Origin: Mucilaginibacter sp. UR6-11
GTDB lineage: Bacteria > Bacteroidota > Bacteroidia > Sphingobacteriales > Sphingobacteriaceae
Assembly (NCBI RefSeq): GCF_020880695.1
Contig: NZ_JAJIWO010000004.1
Coordinates: forward strand, 248,001 to 312,000
DNA: 64,000 bases
Reading direction: 5' to 3'
Shown: positions 7,373 to 16,062 of the stretch, one piece after another
How the letters are laid out: each line of letters opens with the position of its first letter
How positions within the stretch are numbered: position 1 is the first letter of the stretch
Notes under the pieces: generated by a model
The model's database searches: none
Told to the model about the DNA's origin: nothing
Seen by the model: the letters and a program-made list of their open reading frames with translations, nothing else
Position numbers and translations under genes: made by a program

Positions 7373-8467
7373 ATGACGACAAAAAAGATCATAGCTCCTT
7401 TTTACGAACGCTTATCGCTGATATTAATTGGCATTTTGGCGCTGGGCTTCCTGGTGGTACAAGGCAAGGAAATTCTGGACCCGCTGCTGTTCGGTTTGTT
7501 GTTCGCGATCCTTTTGTTACCCATTTGCAGCCTTTTTGAGCAGAAGCTGCGCCTGCCGCGCAGTATATCGGCGTTCCTGTCTATCATCCTGTTGGTAAGT
7601 TTTGTCGGTGGTGTTTTATATCTGGTGGGCTCACAGATCTCCAGGCTGATGGATGACTGGCCGATGCTTCAGAAACAGCTTGCCCAATCTGTAAACAACC
7701 TGTACGACTGGGTTGAAGGCACCTTCCATTACGACGTAAGTAAACAAAAGGCCTTTTTAAGCACTACTGAAAAAAAAATCATGTCGTCCGGAACAGAGGT
7801 GGTGGGTACCACCTTTGGCGCAGTATCGTCACTGTTATTGTTCTATGTGTTCATCATGATCTTTACCTTCTTTATTCTTTTTTACCGGAAACTGCTGTTC
7901 GGCTTTATCCTGCAGGCTTTTGGTAAAGACAACGAGCCGGTTGTATATGACATAGTTGCCAACGTTCAAAACATATTAAGACAGTATATTTTAGGCCTTT
8001 TATTTGAAATGATCATAGTAGCCACCGTAGCCTGCACTGCGTTTTGGTTTATCGGCATAAAATACGCGGTGCTGCTGGGTATAATCGTAGGGCTTTTTAA
8101 TATCATCCCTTACCTGGGGATATTTACCGCTTTAACGTTAAGTGTGTTAATAACCTTTGCAACGGGGCCCATAACCAACGCAATCGAGGTGGGTATAAGT
8201 GTAATTATCATCCACGCAATTGATGCAAATGTATTATTGCCTACCGTAGTTGGCTCAAAAGCCAGGCTAAACGCGCTGATAACTTTTCTGGGTATTATTT
8301 TAGGGGAAATGATCTGGGGCCTGTCGGGTATGTTCCTGTCAATACCGATGATGGCAATATTTAAAATAATTTTTGACCGGATTGAGAGCATGAAACCCTG
8401 GGGGTACCTGTTAGGCGGCGATTATGAATTTAAAAAGAAGGCGGAGAAAAAAATGAAAACAGAATAA
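7373..8467 (+). CDS. AI-2E family transporter (PerM-like)
   Basis: A 364-residue membrane protein with about eight hydrophobic segments, two close to the N-terminus, a soluble insert (about 75-150), then a run of helices. The family stretch LFNIIPYLGIF and the C-terminal GKARLNAL-like pattern (VGSKARLNALITFLGIILG) are visible. Members export diverse small molecules; only a few act on the autoinducer AI-2, so the name should not be taken literally. The start is set at the ATG at 7373 rather than a TTG three codons earlier. The gene is preceded by a 148-bp gap with no obvious promoter box. Confidence 0.88.
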   Translation: MTTKKIIAPFYERLSLILIGILALGFLVVQGKEILDPLLFGLLFAILLLPICSLFEQKLRLPRSISAFLSIILLVSFVGGVLYLVGSQISRLMDDWPMLQKQLAQSVNNLYDWVEGTFHYDVSKQKAFLSTTEKKIMSSGTEVVGTTFGAVSSLLLFYVFIMIFTFFILFYRKLLFGFILQAFGKDNEPVVYDIVANVQNILRQYILGLLFEMIIVATVACTAFWFIGIKYAVLLGIIVGLFNIIPYLGIFTALTLSVLITFATGPITNAIEVGISVIIIHAIDANVLLPTVVGSKARLNALITFLGIILGEMIWGLSGMFLSIPMMAIFKIIFDRIESMKPWGYLLGGDYEFKKKAEKKMKTE

Positions 8468-8488
8468 CTCCAGTCGGCTTGGCCCTGC

Positions 8489-8503
8489 AAGCCCCGGGGG
8501 CTT
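8489..8503. terminator. Weak GC-rich hairpin after the transporter gene
   Basis: AAGCCCC at 8489-8495 and GGGGCTT at 8497-8503 are complementary around a single base, so the effective stem is about five pairs. A short TTTT follows at 8511. It could end transcription ahead of lpxK, but the structure is marginal. Confidence 0.3.
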
Positions 8504-8551
8504 CGATTGGTTTTAGCGCGATAACTGCTTTTTCCTATCTTTACCCCCTGT

Positions 8552-9613
8552 ATGAAATATCTGCGCCTGCTATTATTTCCTTTTTCGTTGATCTACGGGT
8601 TAATTGTGGTGATACGCAATTTTTTTTATGATGCCGGGCTGTTTAAAAGTCGACAGTTTGATTTGCCGGTAATTGCTGTTGGCAATCTTGAAGTTGGCGG
8701 CGCTGGTAAAAGCCCGATGACCGAATACCTGATCCGCCTGCTCAAAAACGATTTTAAGTTAGCTACCCTAAGTCGTGGCTATGGCCGCGAAACCAAAGGC
8801 TACCAAACGGCTACTGCAACCGCTACTGCAACTACCATTGGCGACGAGCCGGCGCAGTTCAAACACAAGTTCCCGGATATTACGGTTGCCGTTTGCGAGA
8901 AACGCGTGGACGGTATTGAGCAGTTAAAGAACGACCACGATCTTATCATATTAGACGATGCCTACCAGCACCGTGCGGTTAAACCAGGGTTAAGTGTTTT
9001 ATTGTTTGATTATAATAAACTGGATGATCTGCACCTGGTGCTACCGGCCGGTAATTACCGCGAGCCTTTTTTTGGGAAATGGCGGGCAGGAATTATCATT
9101 ATTAGCAAATGCCCGGCAGACCTTTCTCAGGATCAGTTGGAAAAGATAGTTAATGATATAGCACCACAACCCTATCAGCAAATGTTTTTTACAACCATAA
9201 ATTACCTGGGATTGCAGGATATGGCTGGTAATGCTAACGAAACTACAATTGACACCGATACCACGGTTTTCCTGCTAACAGGTATTGCAAACGCACAGCC
9301 GTTGGTTAATCATATCAAAAAACAAACTTTACACGTTATTCACCATAATTATCCCGATCATCATCGCTTTAGCTTAAAAAATATCACTAAACTTGCCGAT
9401 GAATTTGCCGCATGCGCATCACAAAAAAAAGTAATCATCACAACAGAAAAGGATGCACAGCGTTTAGGAGAACAGGAATTACTGCCGCTTGTTAAACAAC
9501 TGCCCGTTTTGGTACTGCCAATAGGCATTAGTTTTTTACGTCACGGGCAGGAATTTAATGAAATTGTAACAGAATATGTCAGGAAATATAGAGAGCACCA
9601 CCCAATACATTAA
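8552..9613 (+). CDS. lpxK: Tetraacyldisaccharide 4'-kinase
   Basis: LpxK phosphorylates the 4' position of the lipid A disaccharide at the inner membrane. The 353-residue product has the N-terminal membrane-associated helix (LLLFPFSLIYGLIVVIR), the P-loop GNLEVGGAGKSP (about 44-55), the SRGYGR motif (about 75-80), GDEP and the LDDAYQHR motif. A short Thr/Ala repeat (TATATAT) just before GDEP comes from a 12-bp DNA duplication. A TATCTTTA box at 8536-8543 is a possible -7 element. The end overlaps the next gene by 38 bp, so translation may be coupled. Confidence 0.95.
   Translation: MKYLRLLLFPFSLIYGLIVVIRNFFYDAGLFKSRQFDLPVIAVGNLEVGGAGKSPMTEYLIRLLKNDFKLATLSRGYGRETKGYQTATATATATTIGDEPAQFKHKFPDITVAVCEKRVDGIEQLKNDHDLIILDDAYQHRAVKPGLSVLLFDYNKLDDLHLVLPAGNYREPFFGKWRAGIIIISKCPADLSQDQLEKIVNDIAPQPYQQMFFTTINYLGLQDMAGNANETTIDTDTTVFLLTGIANAQPLVNHIKKQTLHVIHHNYPDHHRFSLKNITKLADEFAACASQKKVIITTEKDAQRLGEQELLPLVKQLPVLVLPIGISFLRHGQEFNEIVTEYVRKYREHHPIH
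8810..8832 (+). repeat. 12-bp tandem duplication within lpxK
   Basis: GCTACTGCAAC occurs at 8810-8820 and again at 8822-8832, a 12-bp period that keeps the frame and produces the TATATAT run. It lies in a loop between the SRGYGR and GDEP motifs, where family members vary in length. Confidence 0.7.
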
Positions 9614-10397
9614 AAGCCGCATTGGCGATTTTGAACCCGAAGTGGGTATAATTTTAGGCACCGGTTTAGGCGGCCTGGTTAATGAAATTGAGGTGGAAAA
9701 ACAATTGATGTACAGTAACATTCCTGATTTCCCGATCTCTACATTAGAGTTCCATTCGGGCAAACTGATCTTTGGCACGCTTGGCGGCGTTAAAGTGGTT
9801 GCCATGCAGGGCCGTTTACATTATTATGAGGGCTACAGTATGCAGCAGATCACTTTCCCGGTAAGGGTTATGAAAATGCTGGGTATAAAAACTTTGTTTG
9901 TATCAAACGCCAGCGGCGCGTTAAATCCGGCGTTTAAAAAAGGTGATCTGATGGTTATTGAAGACCATATAAGCCTGCAACCCGAAAACCCGCTGGTAGG
10001 CCGCAATGACGCCGACCTGGGCCCGCGTTTTCCTGATATGAGCGAGCCTTATAAGCATAATCTTATAGACAAGGCGCTTGATATCGCTTCAAAAAATAAC
10101 ATCACTTGCCATAAAGGCGTATATGTTGCTGTTACCGGCCCTAATTTAGAAACCCGTGCCGAGTATAAATACCTGAGAATTATTGGCGGCGATGCCGTTG
10201 GAATGAGTACCGTGCCCGAGGTTATCGTAGCCAACCACATGGGCCTGCCGGTATTTGCCATATCAGTACTGACCGATGAGGGCTTTCCTGAAAATCTTAA
10301 ACCGGTATCGGTTGAAGAAATAATAGCGGTAGCTGTGGCAGCCGAACCCAAATTGACCCTTATCCTTAAAGAATTGATTGCCGGTTTAAATGCCTGA
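9576..10397 (+). CDS. punA: Purine-nucleoside phosphorylase (class II)
   Basis: This 273-residue protein has the phosphate-binding GTGLGGL motif at about 28-34, the STLEFHSGKLIFG and MQGRLHYYEGY stretches, the VSNASGALNP motif and GMSTVPEV, which binds the purine. It converts inosine or guanosine plus phosphate to the base and ribose 1-phosphate, feeding purine salvage. The gene overlaps lpxK by 38 bp and its own stop overlaps the porin gene by 8 bp, so the three probably form one transcript although their functions are unrelated. Family assignment is firm; the symbol follows common usage for trimeric enzymes. Confidence 0.94.
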   Translation: MSGNIESTTQYIKSRIGDFEPEVGIILGTGLGGLVNEIEVEKQLMYSNIPDFPISTLEFHSGKLIFGTLGGVKVVAMQGRLHYYEGYSMQQITFPVRVMKMLGIKTLFVSNASGALNPAFKKGDLMVIEDHISLQPENPLVGRNDADLGPRFPDMSEPYKHNLIDKALDIASKNNITCHKGVYVAVTGPNLETRAEYKYLRIIGGDAVGMSTVPEVIVANHMGLPVFAISVLTDEGFPENLKPVSVEEIIAVAVAAEPKLTLILKELIAGLNA

Positions 10398-12519
10398 TAA
10401 ATTAAAATACGTCCTTTTATTACTGATCTGTTTCGCGGCGCGGATTGCTGTTGCCCAGCAATATCCGCCGCAGCGGTATGATCCCAATAATCCGAACCGG
10501 TATAATCCTAATAATCCGAACCAGCAGCGTTACGGAAGTGATACCGCGACAAGATCAGGCAAAGCGCTTACCAGCGACCAAATGATTGATACCCTGCGTA
10601 AGCGTGAGCAGCGCGACCGTGATACAGTTATTTTCACCTCAAAATTTATCAAGGTAACCAATGAGAGCCTGTTGCGGGACAGTACCCAGCTGTTTGCTAT
10701 TGATACTACGCTTGCAAACTTCGAAAATTACAGCCAGCTTTTCCAGCCACGGTCGCCCAAAATAAGCCTTGGCGGCACCGAGGGATTAGCCACCCGGAGC
10801 TTGTTATTTGAATCCGCAAAAACCATCGGCTTTGACGTTGGTTTACATGCGCTTGATCTTTGGCTGCTAAAACCCGAAGACATTCAGTATTATAACGCCA
10901 GGGTGCCATACACTCTGATGAGCCTGTACACAGCCGGATCGGCCGAACAGATATTTAAGGTAATACATACCCAAAATATAAAGCCCAACTGGAACGTTGG
11001 CGTGAACCTTAATTTTATTGGCTCGCGCGGTTTTTACAGCAGTAACCGGGTACTGGGCCAAAACGTAAGCGACCTTAATGCGGCGGTATTTACCTGGTAC
11101 GCCTCAAAAAACAAACGGTATAACCTGTTAGCCAATGCGATATTAAACAACCTTAAATCGCCGGAAACGGGCTCCATATTAAACGACTCGGTTTTTACCA
11201 GTTCACGCGGGTCATTTGATAAGAGTACCGAAACGGTGCGCCTGCCCAACAACTTCGAAAACTGGAAAACCGGCGGCATTTACATTAAACAGTTTTATTA
11301 TATAGGCCGTATTGATACCACCATCCGCAAAAACAACGCTAATATATTACCGACCCAAAAGGTGAGTTACACGTTAAATTATAACGTTACCAAATATGAC
11401 TTCCTGCAAAATGATGTAGACACCTATCATGTTTTTCCGGATTATTATTTCAGTTCAAACCGGTCGAGGGATTCGCTTACGGTAACCCACGTGCAGAATG
11501 ATTTTGGTTATAGTTTTTACCTTCGGGGCAAATCAAACCAGTTTGTGAAGAACGAGTTGAAGCTTGACCTCGGCCTTACGCACGATCTGTATGGCTATAC
11601 CCAGTTTGTAAGCGATACCACGGTTGACCAGTACGGCAATAAGTTGCGCAAGCCCGATAAAAAGCAGGACGCCTCTTTTCAAAACATCACCATAAAAGGT
11701 AAATTAAGTTACCGGTTCAGCGACCGCGTAAATTTAGAGGCCACCGTAAATCAAATAGCGGTTGGCCATAATTTTGGCGATTTTTTATATGATGCCAAAG
11801 CCCTGCTTGCAGGCAGCAATAAAGCAGGCAAGATAATTTTGGACGGATACGTGCAAAGCAGTTCGCCATCAATGGTGGCTACCAATTGGGTATCAAACCA
11901 TTATATTTTTAATAATAAGTTTGCCAATCAAAAAACAACCAGCGTATCATTCAACTACATCAATAACGCGTTACAGCTTGATTTAAAGGCCGAGTATTTT
12001 TTAATTGCCGATTACCTGTATTTTGAAGCCCAGCCCGGTGGTGTAGACGCGCATCCCGTTCAGGTTTCAAACAATATCAATCTGTTAAAAGTAAGCTTTG
12101 GTAAAAACCTGAGCTGGCGCAATCTGCATTTTGATAATTATATTGTATACGAGAAAACTGACTACCAGTCAACCCTTCGTGTACCCGAGGTTTATACTTA
12201 CAGCAGTTTGTATTATAATGCTTTCCTGTTTAAACAACTGCACATGTCTACCGGTGTGAACGTCCGCTATAATACTACCTATACAGCACCATCTTATGCA
12301 GTAGGATTAGGCCAATTTTATAACGGACCCGATGTTACCTTTTCATCATACCCCGTAGCTACCGTTTTTTTAAAGGGCACTATCAAGCAAACCAATCTTT
12401 TTGTAATGTATGATTATGCCAACCAGGGCCTGTTCAGCAAGGGATATTATACGGTTAACCGTTACCCGCAGCAGGACCACGCCCTTAAATTTGGTGTAAG
12501 CTGGATGTTTTTCCAGTAA
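10390..12519 (+). CDS. Putative outer-membrane porin (Porin_10-like)
   Basis: A 709-residue secreted protein: signal peptide MPDKLKYVLLLLICFAARI ending at VAQQ, then a low-complexity Asn-Pro-rich repeat (DPNNPNRYNPNNPN), then a long region of alternating hydrophobic/aromatic residues typical of an outer-membrane barrel, ending in an aromatic residue pattern (SWMFFQ). It resembles the Bacteroidota putative porin family (Porin_10). Substrate and pore properties are unknown. It starts 8 bp inside the purine phosphorylase gene and is followed by a convergent gene. Confidence 0.82.
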   Translation: MPDKLKYVLLLLICFAARIAVAQQYPPQRYDPNNPNRYNPNNPNQQRYGSDTATRSGKALTSDQMIDTLRKREQRDRDTVIFTSKFIKVTNESLLRDSTQLFAIDTTLANFENYSQLFQPRSPKISLGGTEGLATRSLLFESAKTIGFDVGLHALDLWLLKPEDIQYYNARVPYTLMSLYTAGSAEQIFKVIHTQNIKPNWNVGVNLNFIGSRGFYSSNRVLGQNVSDLNAAVFTWYASKNKRYNLLANAILNNLKSPETGSILNDSVFTSSRGSFDKSTETVRLPNNFENWKTGGIYIKQFYYIGRIDTTIRKNNANILPTQKVSYTLNYNVTKYDFLQNDVDTYHVFPDYYFSSNRSRDSLTVTHVQNDFGYSFYLRGKSNQFVKNELKLDLGLTHDLYGYTQFVSDTTVDQYGNKLRKPDKKQDASFQNITIKGKLSYRFSDRVNLEATVNQIAVGHNFGDFLYDAKALLAGSNKAGKIILDGYVQSSSPSMVATNWVSNHYIFNNKFANQKTTSVSFNYINNALQLDLKAEYFLIADYLYFEAQPGGVDAHPVQVSNNINLLKVSFGKNLSWRNLHFDNYIVYEKTDYQSTLRVPEVYTYSSLYYNAFLFKQLHMSTGVNVRYNTTYTAPSYAVGLGQFYNGPDVTFSSYPVATVFLKGTIKQTNLFVMYDYANQGLFSKGYYTVNRYPQQDHALKFGVSWMFFQ

Positions 12520-12633
12520 ATCGGCAGCGGGTTAATTACGATGTAAAGACAACATTTCAAGCATTATACCCGACTTAGATTATATTACCTAATTTGCCGG
12601 TCCAATAACTTACCTTTAACCTTTAATCTCTAA

Positions 12634-13920
12634 TCACGTTTTCAGTTTTTTCTTCTTTGCTGCCGGGAACAGTACATTGTTTAAGATCAATCGGTAGCCC
12701 GGCGAGTTGGGGTGAAGGCTCAGGTCCGTTGGCGGTTCGTTGGGGCTGTATTGATAGTTCTCCGGGTCGTGGCCGCCATAAAAGGTCCACTGACCCTTAC
12801 CATATTCACCGTGAATGTAGCGGGCCTCGTTAGCGCTTTTCATTTCGCCCATTATGGTTACGGTTGATTTTATCTTACTTTTATCAAAGGCGGTAGCCAG
12901 GCCCAGGAAACCTTTTATCACGCGGTCATGATCCTGGGTAAGCATAGCGGGCACAACGTCCCATTTGGCCGAGAAATCAAACAGCGTAAAAAAGTCATCC
13001 TCCTGGTTAATATGCCGGGTATTGCTTACGTCAATATTACTGAACCTGCCCCCGCCCCTGCCATAAGCATAACTGCCGGTAACGACGGTGAAATTTTGAA
13101 ATGCGAAGGTCTGGCTAAAATCAAGTTTAGATTGCGCCTGCGGATCGGGCGGGTCGCCGTCATAGATCTCGTCAACAATATCTGTCTTAGCGGCGGCGAG
13201 CGCAATATCAAAACTATCCGCGCCCGAACACATGGCCAGTAAAAATCCGCCTCCAGCACAAAAATCACGAATGTTTTGTGCTACTGCCAGCTTCATTTTT
13301 GAAACTTTGCTGTAGCCAAACTTTTTGGCAGTAGCTTCCTGTAGGGCTTTGGTTTCTAAAAACTTGTCGGCATTGCGGCCGCGGTTCTCTTTACTGTACT
13401 GGCCGGTAAAATCTTCATGGTGCAGGTGCAGCCAGTCATATTTATTTAAATCGCCTTTTAAAACCTCTTCATCATAAACAATATCAAACGGGATTTCGGC
13501 ATATTTTAAAACCAGGATAACGGCGTCGTCCGCCGGCTTCACCCCCACTTTTGGCGAGTATATTGCCATTCGCGGCGCCTTTTGTAATTTAACCAGGTCC
13601 ATATTAATGGAAGGGTCATTTATCTGGGCGATAATCTGCGCCACCAGCGCGTCGGCTATGACCTCGTAGCTAACGCCGCGTACCCTGCATTCGCTCTCGG
13701 TTTTTTGACTGTATTGGGTCAGGAAGCTGCCGCCCCGGTAATTGAGCAGCCAATCAACTTCGCCATCGTTTTTTAACACCCAAAAAGCAATGCCGTATGA
13801 TTTTAAATGATCTTTTTGCGCCTCATCCATAGGTATAAGGATGGAAACCGCCTTTAAGCTATAAGCTGAAAGCGTTAAGGCAAAAAGCGAAAAGGTGAAA
13901 GCTAAAAGGTTTTTTAGCAT
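12634..13920 (-). CDS. Secreted GATase-like protein, paralogue A (often labelled asparagine synthetase B)
   Basis: This 428-residue protein has an N-terminal signal or anchor (LLAFTFSLFALTLSAY). It lacks the N-terminal Cys nucleophile and the SGGxDS loop of asparagine synthetases, although I recall relatives carrying that name. What can be seen is a glutamine-amidotransferase/ThuA-like pattern: a possible nucleophile elbow GGGFLLAMCSG with Cys231, HLHHEDFTGQY at about 165-175, and a late His-Asp-Pro-Glu in FYGGHDPE (about 381-387). The C-terminus is very basic (AAKKKKLKT). A closely similar gene lies 80 bp upstream, so the pair arose by tandem duplication. Function unknown; probably a periplasmic or envelope enzyme. 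Confidence 0.75.
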   Translation of the reverse strand: MLKNLLAFTFSLFALTLSAYSLKAVSILIPMDEAQKDHLKSYGIAFWVLKNDGEVDWLLNYRGGSFLTQYSQKTESECRVRGVSYEVIADALVAQIIAQINDPSINMDLVKLQKAPRMAIYSPKVGVKPADDAVILVLKYAEIPFDIVYDEEVLKGDLNKYDWLHLHHEDFTGQYSKENRGRNADKFLETKALQEATAKKFGYSKVSKMKLAVAQNIRDFCAGGGFLLAMCSGADSFDIALAAAKTDIVDEIYDGDPPDPQAQSKLDFSQTFAFQNFTVVTGSYAYGRGGGRFSNIDVSNTRHINQEDDFFTLFDFSAKWDVVPAMLTQDHDRVIKGFLGLATAFDKSKIKSTVTIMGEMKSANEARYIHGEYGKGQWTFYGGHDPENYQYSPNEPPTDLSLHPNSPGYRLILNNVLFPAAKKKKLKT

Positions 13921-14000
13921 ATCCTTTAATTAAAAAATGCGCTATAATCAACTACTTAACATACTACTCAACACCCATTACCCAACACTCATCACTGCTC
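13921..14000. repeat. Low-complexity intergenic tract with short degenerate repeats
   Basis: The 80-bp gap between the paralogues has stuttering A/C/T-rich units (ACTTAACAT, ACTCAACACCC, ATTACCCAACACTC) with hardly any G. A similar slipped tract (TAATCTTTAATCTCCAATC, ACTAATCTCTAA) lies at 15459-15488, and TTTAATCTCTAATCAC at 12620-12635. They look like one class of spacer sequence. No function is evident. Confidence 0.4.
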
Positions 14001-15266
14001 CTACGTCTTCTGTTTCTTTTTCCTGGCAGCCGGAAACAGTACGTTATTTAAAATCAGCCGGTAGCCGGGCGAATTTGGATGCAAAATTAAATCCGTCGGT
14101 GGGTCGCTTACCGAATGCTGGTAATCTTCGGGATCGTGGCCGCTGTAAAAAGTCCATTGCCCTTTGCCAAACTCGCCGTGTATATAACGCACCTCGTTGG
14201 CCGTTTTCATTTCGCCCATTATGGTTACACCGGGTTTAATGGTGTTCTTGCTAAACGCGGTGGTAAGGCCCATAAAGCCTTTAATAACTTTATCATGATT
14301 TTGAGTAAGCATACTGGGCACCACATCCCATTTGGCCGAAAAATCAAACAAGGTAAAAAAATCCTGGGTGCGCTCAACCTGGCGCGTGTTTGTTACATCA
14401 ATATCGCTAAAGCGGTGCGACATGGGGTTAAGGTCAAGGTTAAAGTTTTGAAAAGCGAAGGTCTGCGTAAAATCAAGCTTGCTTTGCGCATTCGGGTCTG
14501 CCCCATCGCCATCAAACATGCCCTCGCAAATATCTGTGTTGGTAGCAGCCAGCGCTATATCAAACGTTTCAGTACCCGAGCACATGGCAAATAAAAATCC
14601 GCCCCCGGCCGTAAAATCGCGGATATGCTGCGCCACAGCCAGTTTCATTTTTGACACCTTTTTAAAACCCAGTTTTGCGGCCATATCTTCCTGCGCTTTT
14701 TTATCATCAATATACCATTGCGCGTTGCTATAGCCTGCAAAAAATTTGCTGTATTGGCCGGTAAAATCTTCGTGGTGCATGTGCAGCCAGTCGTATTTAG
14801 GCAGATCGCCGCGCAGTACTTCCTCATCATACACCAGGTCGAACGGGATTTCGGCATATTTGAGCACCAGCGTAACTGCGTCGTCCCAGGGCAGTTTATT
14901 TTTTGGCGAATACACGGCTATCCTGGGAGCTTTCTCCAGCTTCACCAGATCCATATTTACCGACGGGTCATTTACCTGGGTAAGTATTTCGCTCACTTTA
15001 GCATCGGCTATAACTTCATAGCTGATGCCCCGGATGTTGCATTCGTCCTCCAGCTTCTTATCATACCGGGTCATGAAACTGCCGCCGCGGTAGTTAAGCA
15101 GCCAGTCAACCTCACCCCCGTTTTTTAATACCCAAAAAGCAATACCATAAGCTTTTAAATGATTTTTCTGCGCTTCGTCCATCGGCATCAACAGTGATGC
15201 GGCCCTGCTGATGAAGGTTAGAAGCACAAAGACAAAAAGCAAAAGATATTTTAAGCGGTGGATCAT
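14001..15266 (-). CDS. Secreted GATase-like protein, paralogue B (often labelled asparagine synthetase B)
   Basis: A 421-residue paralogue of the downstream gene, very similar along its whole length. It keeps GGGFLFAMCSG with the candidate Cys, MHHEDFTGQY and YSGHDPE. The main differences are an insertion after FTGQY and a shorter loop near position 280. The start is placed at the ATG at 15266, which begins a good signal peptide (IHRLKYLLLFVFVLLTFIS); an ATG at 15413 would add 49 residues with no family support, and a TAAATTTG promoter box lies between the two. As in paralogue A, asparagine synthetase motifs are absent. Conservation of both copies suggests that both are used, but the substrate is unknown. 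Confidence 0.75.
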   Translation of the reverse strand: MIHRLKYLLLFVFVLLTFISRAASLLMPMDEAQKNHLKAYGIAFWVLKNGGEVDWLLNYRGGSFMTRYDKKLEDECNIRGISYEVIADAKVSEILTQVNDPSVNMDLVKLEKAPRIAVYSPKNKLPWDDAVTLVLKYAEIPFDLVYDEEVLRGDLPKYDWLHMHHEDFTGQYSKFFAGYSNAQWYIDDKKAQEDMAAKLGFKKVSKMKLAVAQHIRDFTAGGGFLFAMCSGTETFDIALAATNTDICEGMFDGDGADPNAQSKLDFTQTFAFQNFNLDLNPMSHRFSDIDVTNTRQVERTQDFFTLFDFSAKWDVVPSMLTQNHDKVIKGFMGLTTAFSKNTIKPGVTIMGEMKTANEVRYIHGEFGKGQWTFYSGHDPEDYQHSVSDPPTDLILHPNSPGYRLILNNVLFPAARKKKQKT

Positions 15267-15269
15267 AAT

Positions 15270-15277
15270 CAAATTTA
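15270..15277 (-). promoter_or_regulatory. -7 box ahead of paralogue B
   Basis: TAAATTTG on the minus strand matches the TAnnTTTG consensus exactly. It lies 3 bp before the chosen ATG. No TTG lies at the expected 19-21 bp upstream, so support is moderate. Confidence 0.45.
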
Positions 15278-15495
15278 ACGAATAAATATAGCAAACATTA
15301 TATGTTAATAAGATGAGCAGACTGCCCGGTTTTATAGGTGAATTAAGATAGCCGGGCACGGTTATTACATAATCAAACCTCTTTTTGTGAGCTGCGGGCA
15401 GGGTGGTAAACAACCATTCTGTATATAGTTACAGCCACCAATACGCGTGTAACTAACTAATCTTTAATCTCCAATCACTAATCTCTAAAATTTAT

Positions 15496-15503
15496 TACCT
15501 TTG
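15496..15503 (+). promoter_or_regulatory. -7 box ahead of the cyclophilin gene
   Basis: TACCTTTG fits the TAnnTTTG consensus and is 22 bp before the ATG at 15526. No clear -33 TTG was found. It follows the low-complexity AATCTTTAATC tract. Confidence 0.5.
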
Positions 15504-15525
15504 CCAACTATTAAAAAATTTGACG

Positions 15526-15987
15526 ATGAGTAAAGCAATTATAAAAACCGAAAAAGGTGACATGACCGTAGAGTTCTACGAAACGGACGCCCCTAAGGCA
15601 GTAGCTAATTTTAAAAAACTAGCAAAAGAAGGATTTTACAACGGTATAGCTTTTCACCGTGTTATCCCTGACTTTATGATACAGGGTGGCTGCCCTTTCT
15701 CTAAAGATCCGGCTACCGCTTATAAAGCAGGCAGCGGCGGACCAGGTTATAACATTGATTGCGAATTAACCGGAGAACTGCAATATCATGACCGTGGTGT
15801 ATTATCAATGGCCCATGCCGGCCGTAACACCGGTGGTTCACAGTTCTTTATCTGCCATAGCCGTACCAACACTGCGCATTTAGACCGTAACCATACTTGC
15901 TTCGGCAAAGTTATAGAGAATGTTGACGTAGTTGACGATATCCGCCAGGGCGATAAAATAACATCAATAGAAGTAATAGAGGATTAA
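15526..15987 (+). CDS. Cyclophilin-type peptidyl-prolyl cis-trans isomerase
   Basis: This 153-residue protein has no signal peptide, so it is a cytoplasmic cyclophilin. Family motifs are clear: FHRVIPDFMIQGG (about 43-55), the GGSQFFICH stretch and LDRNHTCFGKV near the end, which include the catalytic Arg and Phe. It accelerates proline isomerisation in protein folding. The ATG at 15526 is preferred to a TTG two codons earlier because the protein then begins MSKAIIKTEKG. It is followed by a strong hairpin repeat and a DUF5606 gene in the same direction. Confidence 0.95.
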   Translation: MSKAIIKTEKGDMTVEFYETDAPKAVANFKKLAKEGFYNGIAFHRVIPDFMIQGGCPFSKDPATAYKAGSGGPGYNIDCELTGELQYHDRGVLSMAHAGRNTGGSQFFICHSRTNTAHLDRNHTCFGKVIENVDVVDDIRQGDKITSIEVIED

Positions 15988-15999
15988 TTTACGTTGGAT

Positions 16000-16041
16000 G
16001 TTATACGTTGTACGTTCTAAGTCAGACGTACAACGTATAAC
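16000..16041. repeat. Perfect 16-bp inverted repeat between cyclophilin and DUF5606 genes
   Basis: GTTATACGTTGTACGT (16000-16015) is perfectly complementary to ACGTACAACGTATAAC (16026-16041) with a 10-base loop. The arms are built from the short repeated motif TACGTTGTACGTT. There is no T-tract after it. It resembles in style the hairpin at 2192-2255, though the sequence differs. Confidence 0.8.
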
Positions 16042-16062
16042 GCACAACTTATAACATACAAT

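Noticed and set aside
12634..15266. True asparagine synthetase for the two secreted proteins
   Set aside because: Cys2, the glutaminase motifs and the SGGxDS loop are all missing, while they are present in the gene at 53.2 kb.
15267..15413. 49-residue N-terminal extension of paralogue B
   Set aside because: The extension has no family match, and a promoter box and a good signal peptide both support the ATG at 15266.
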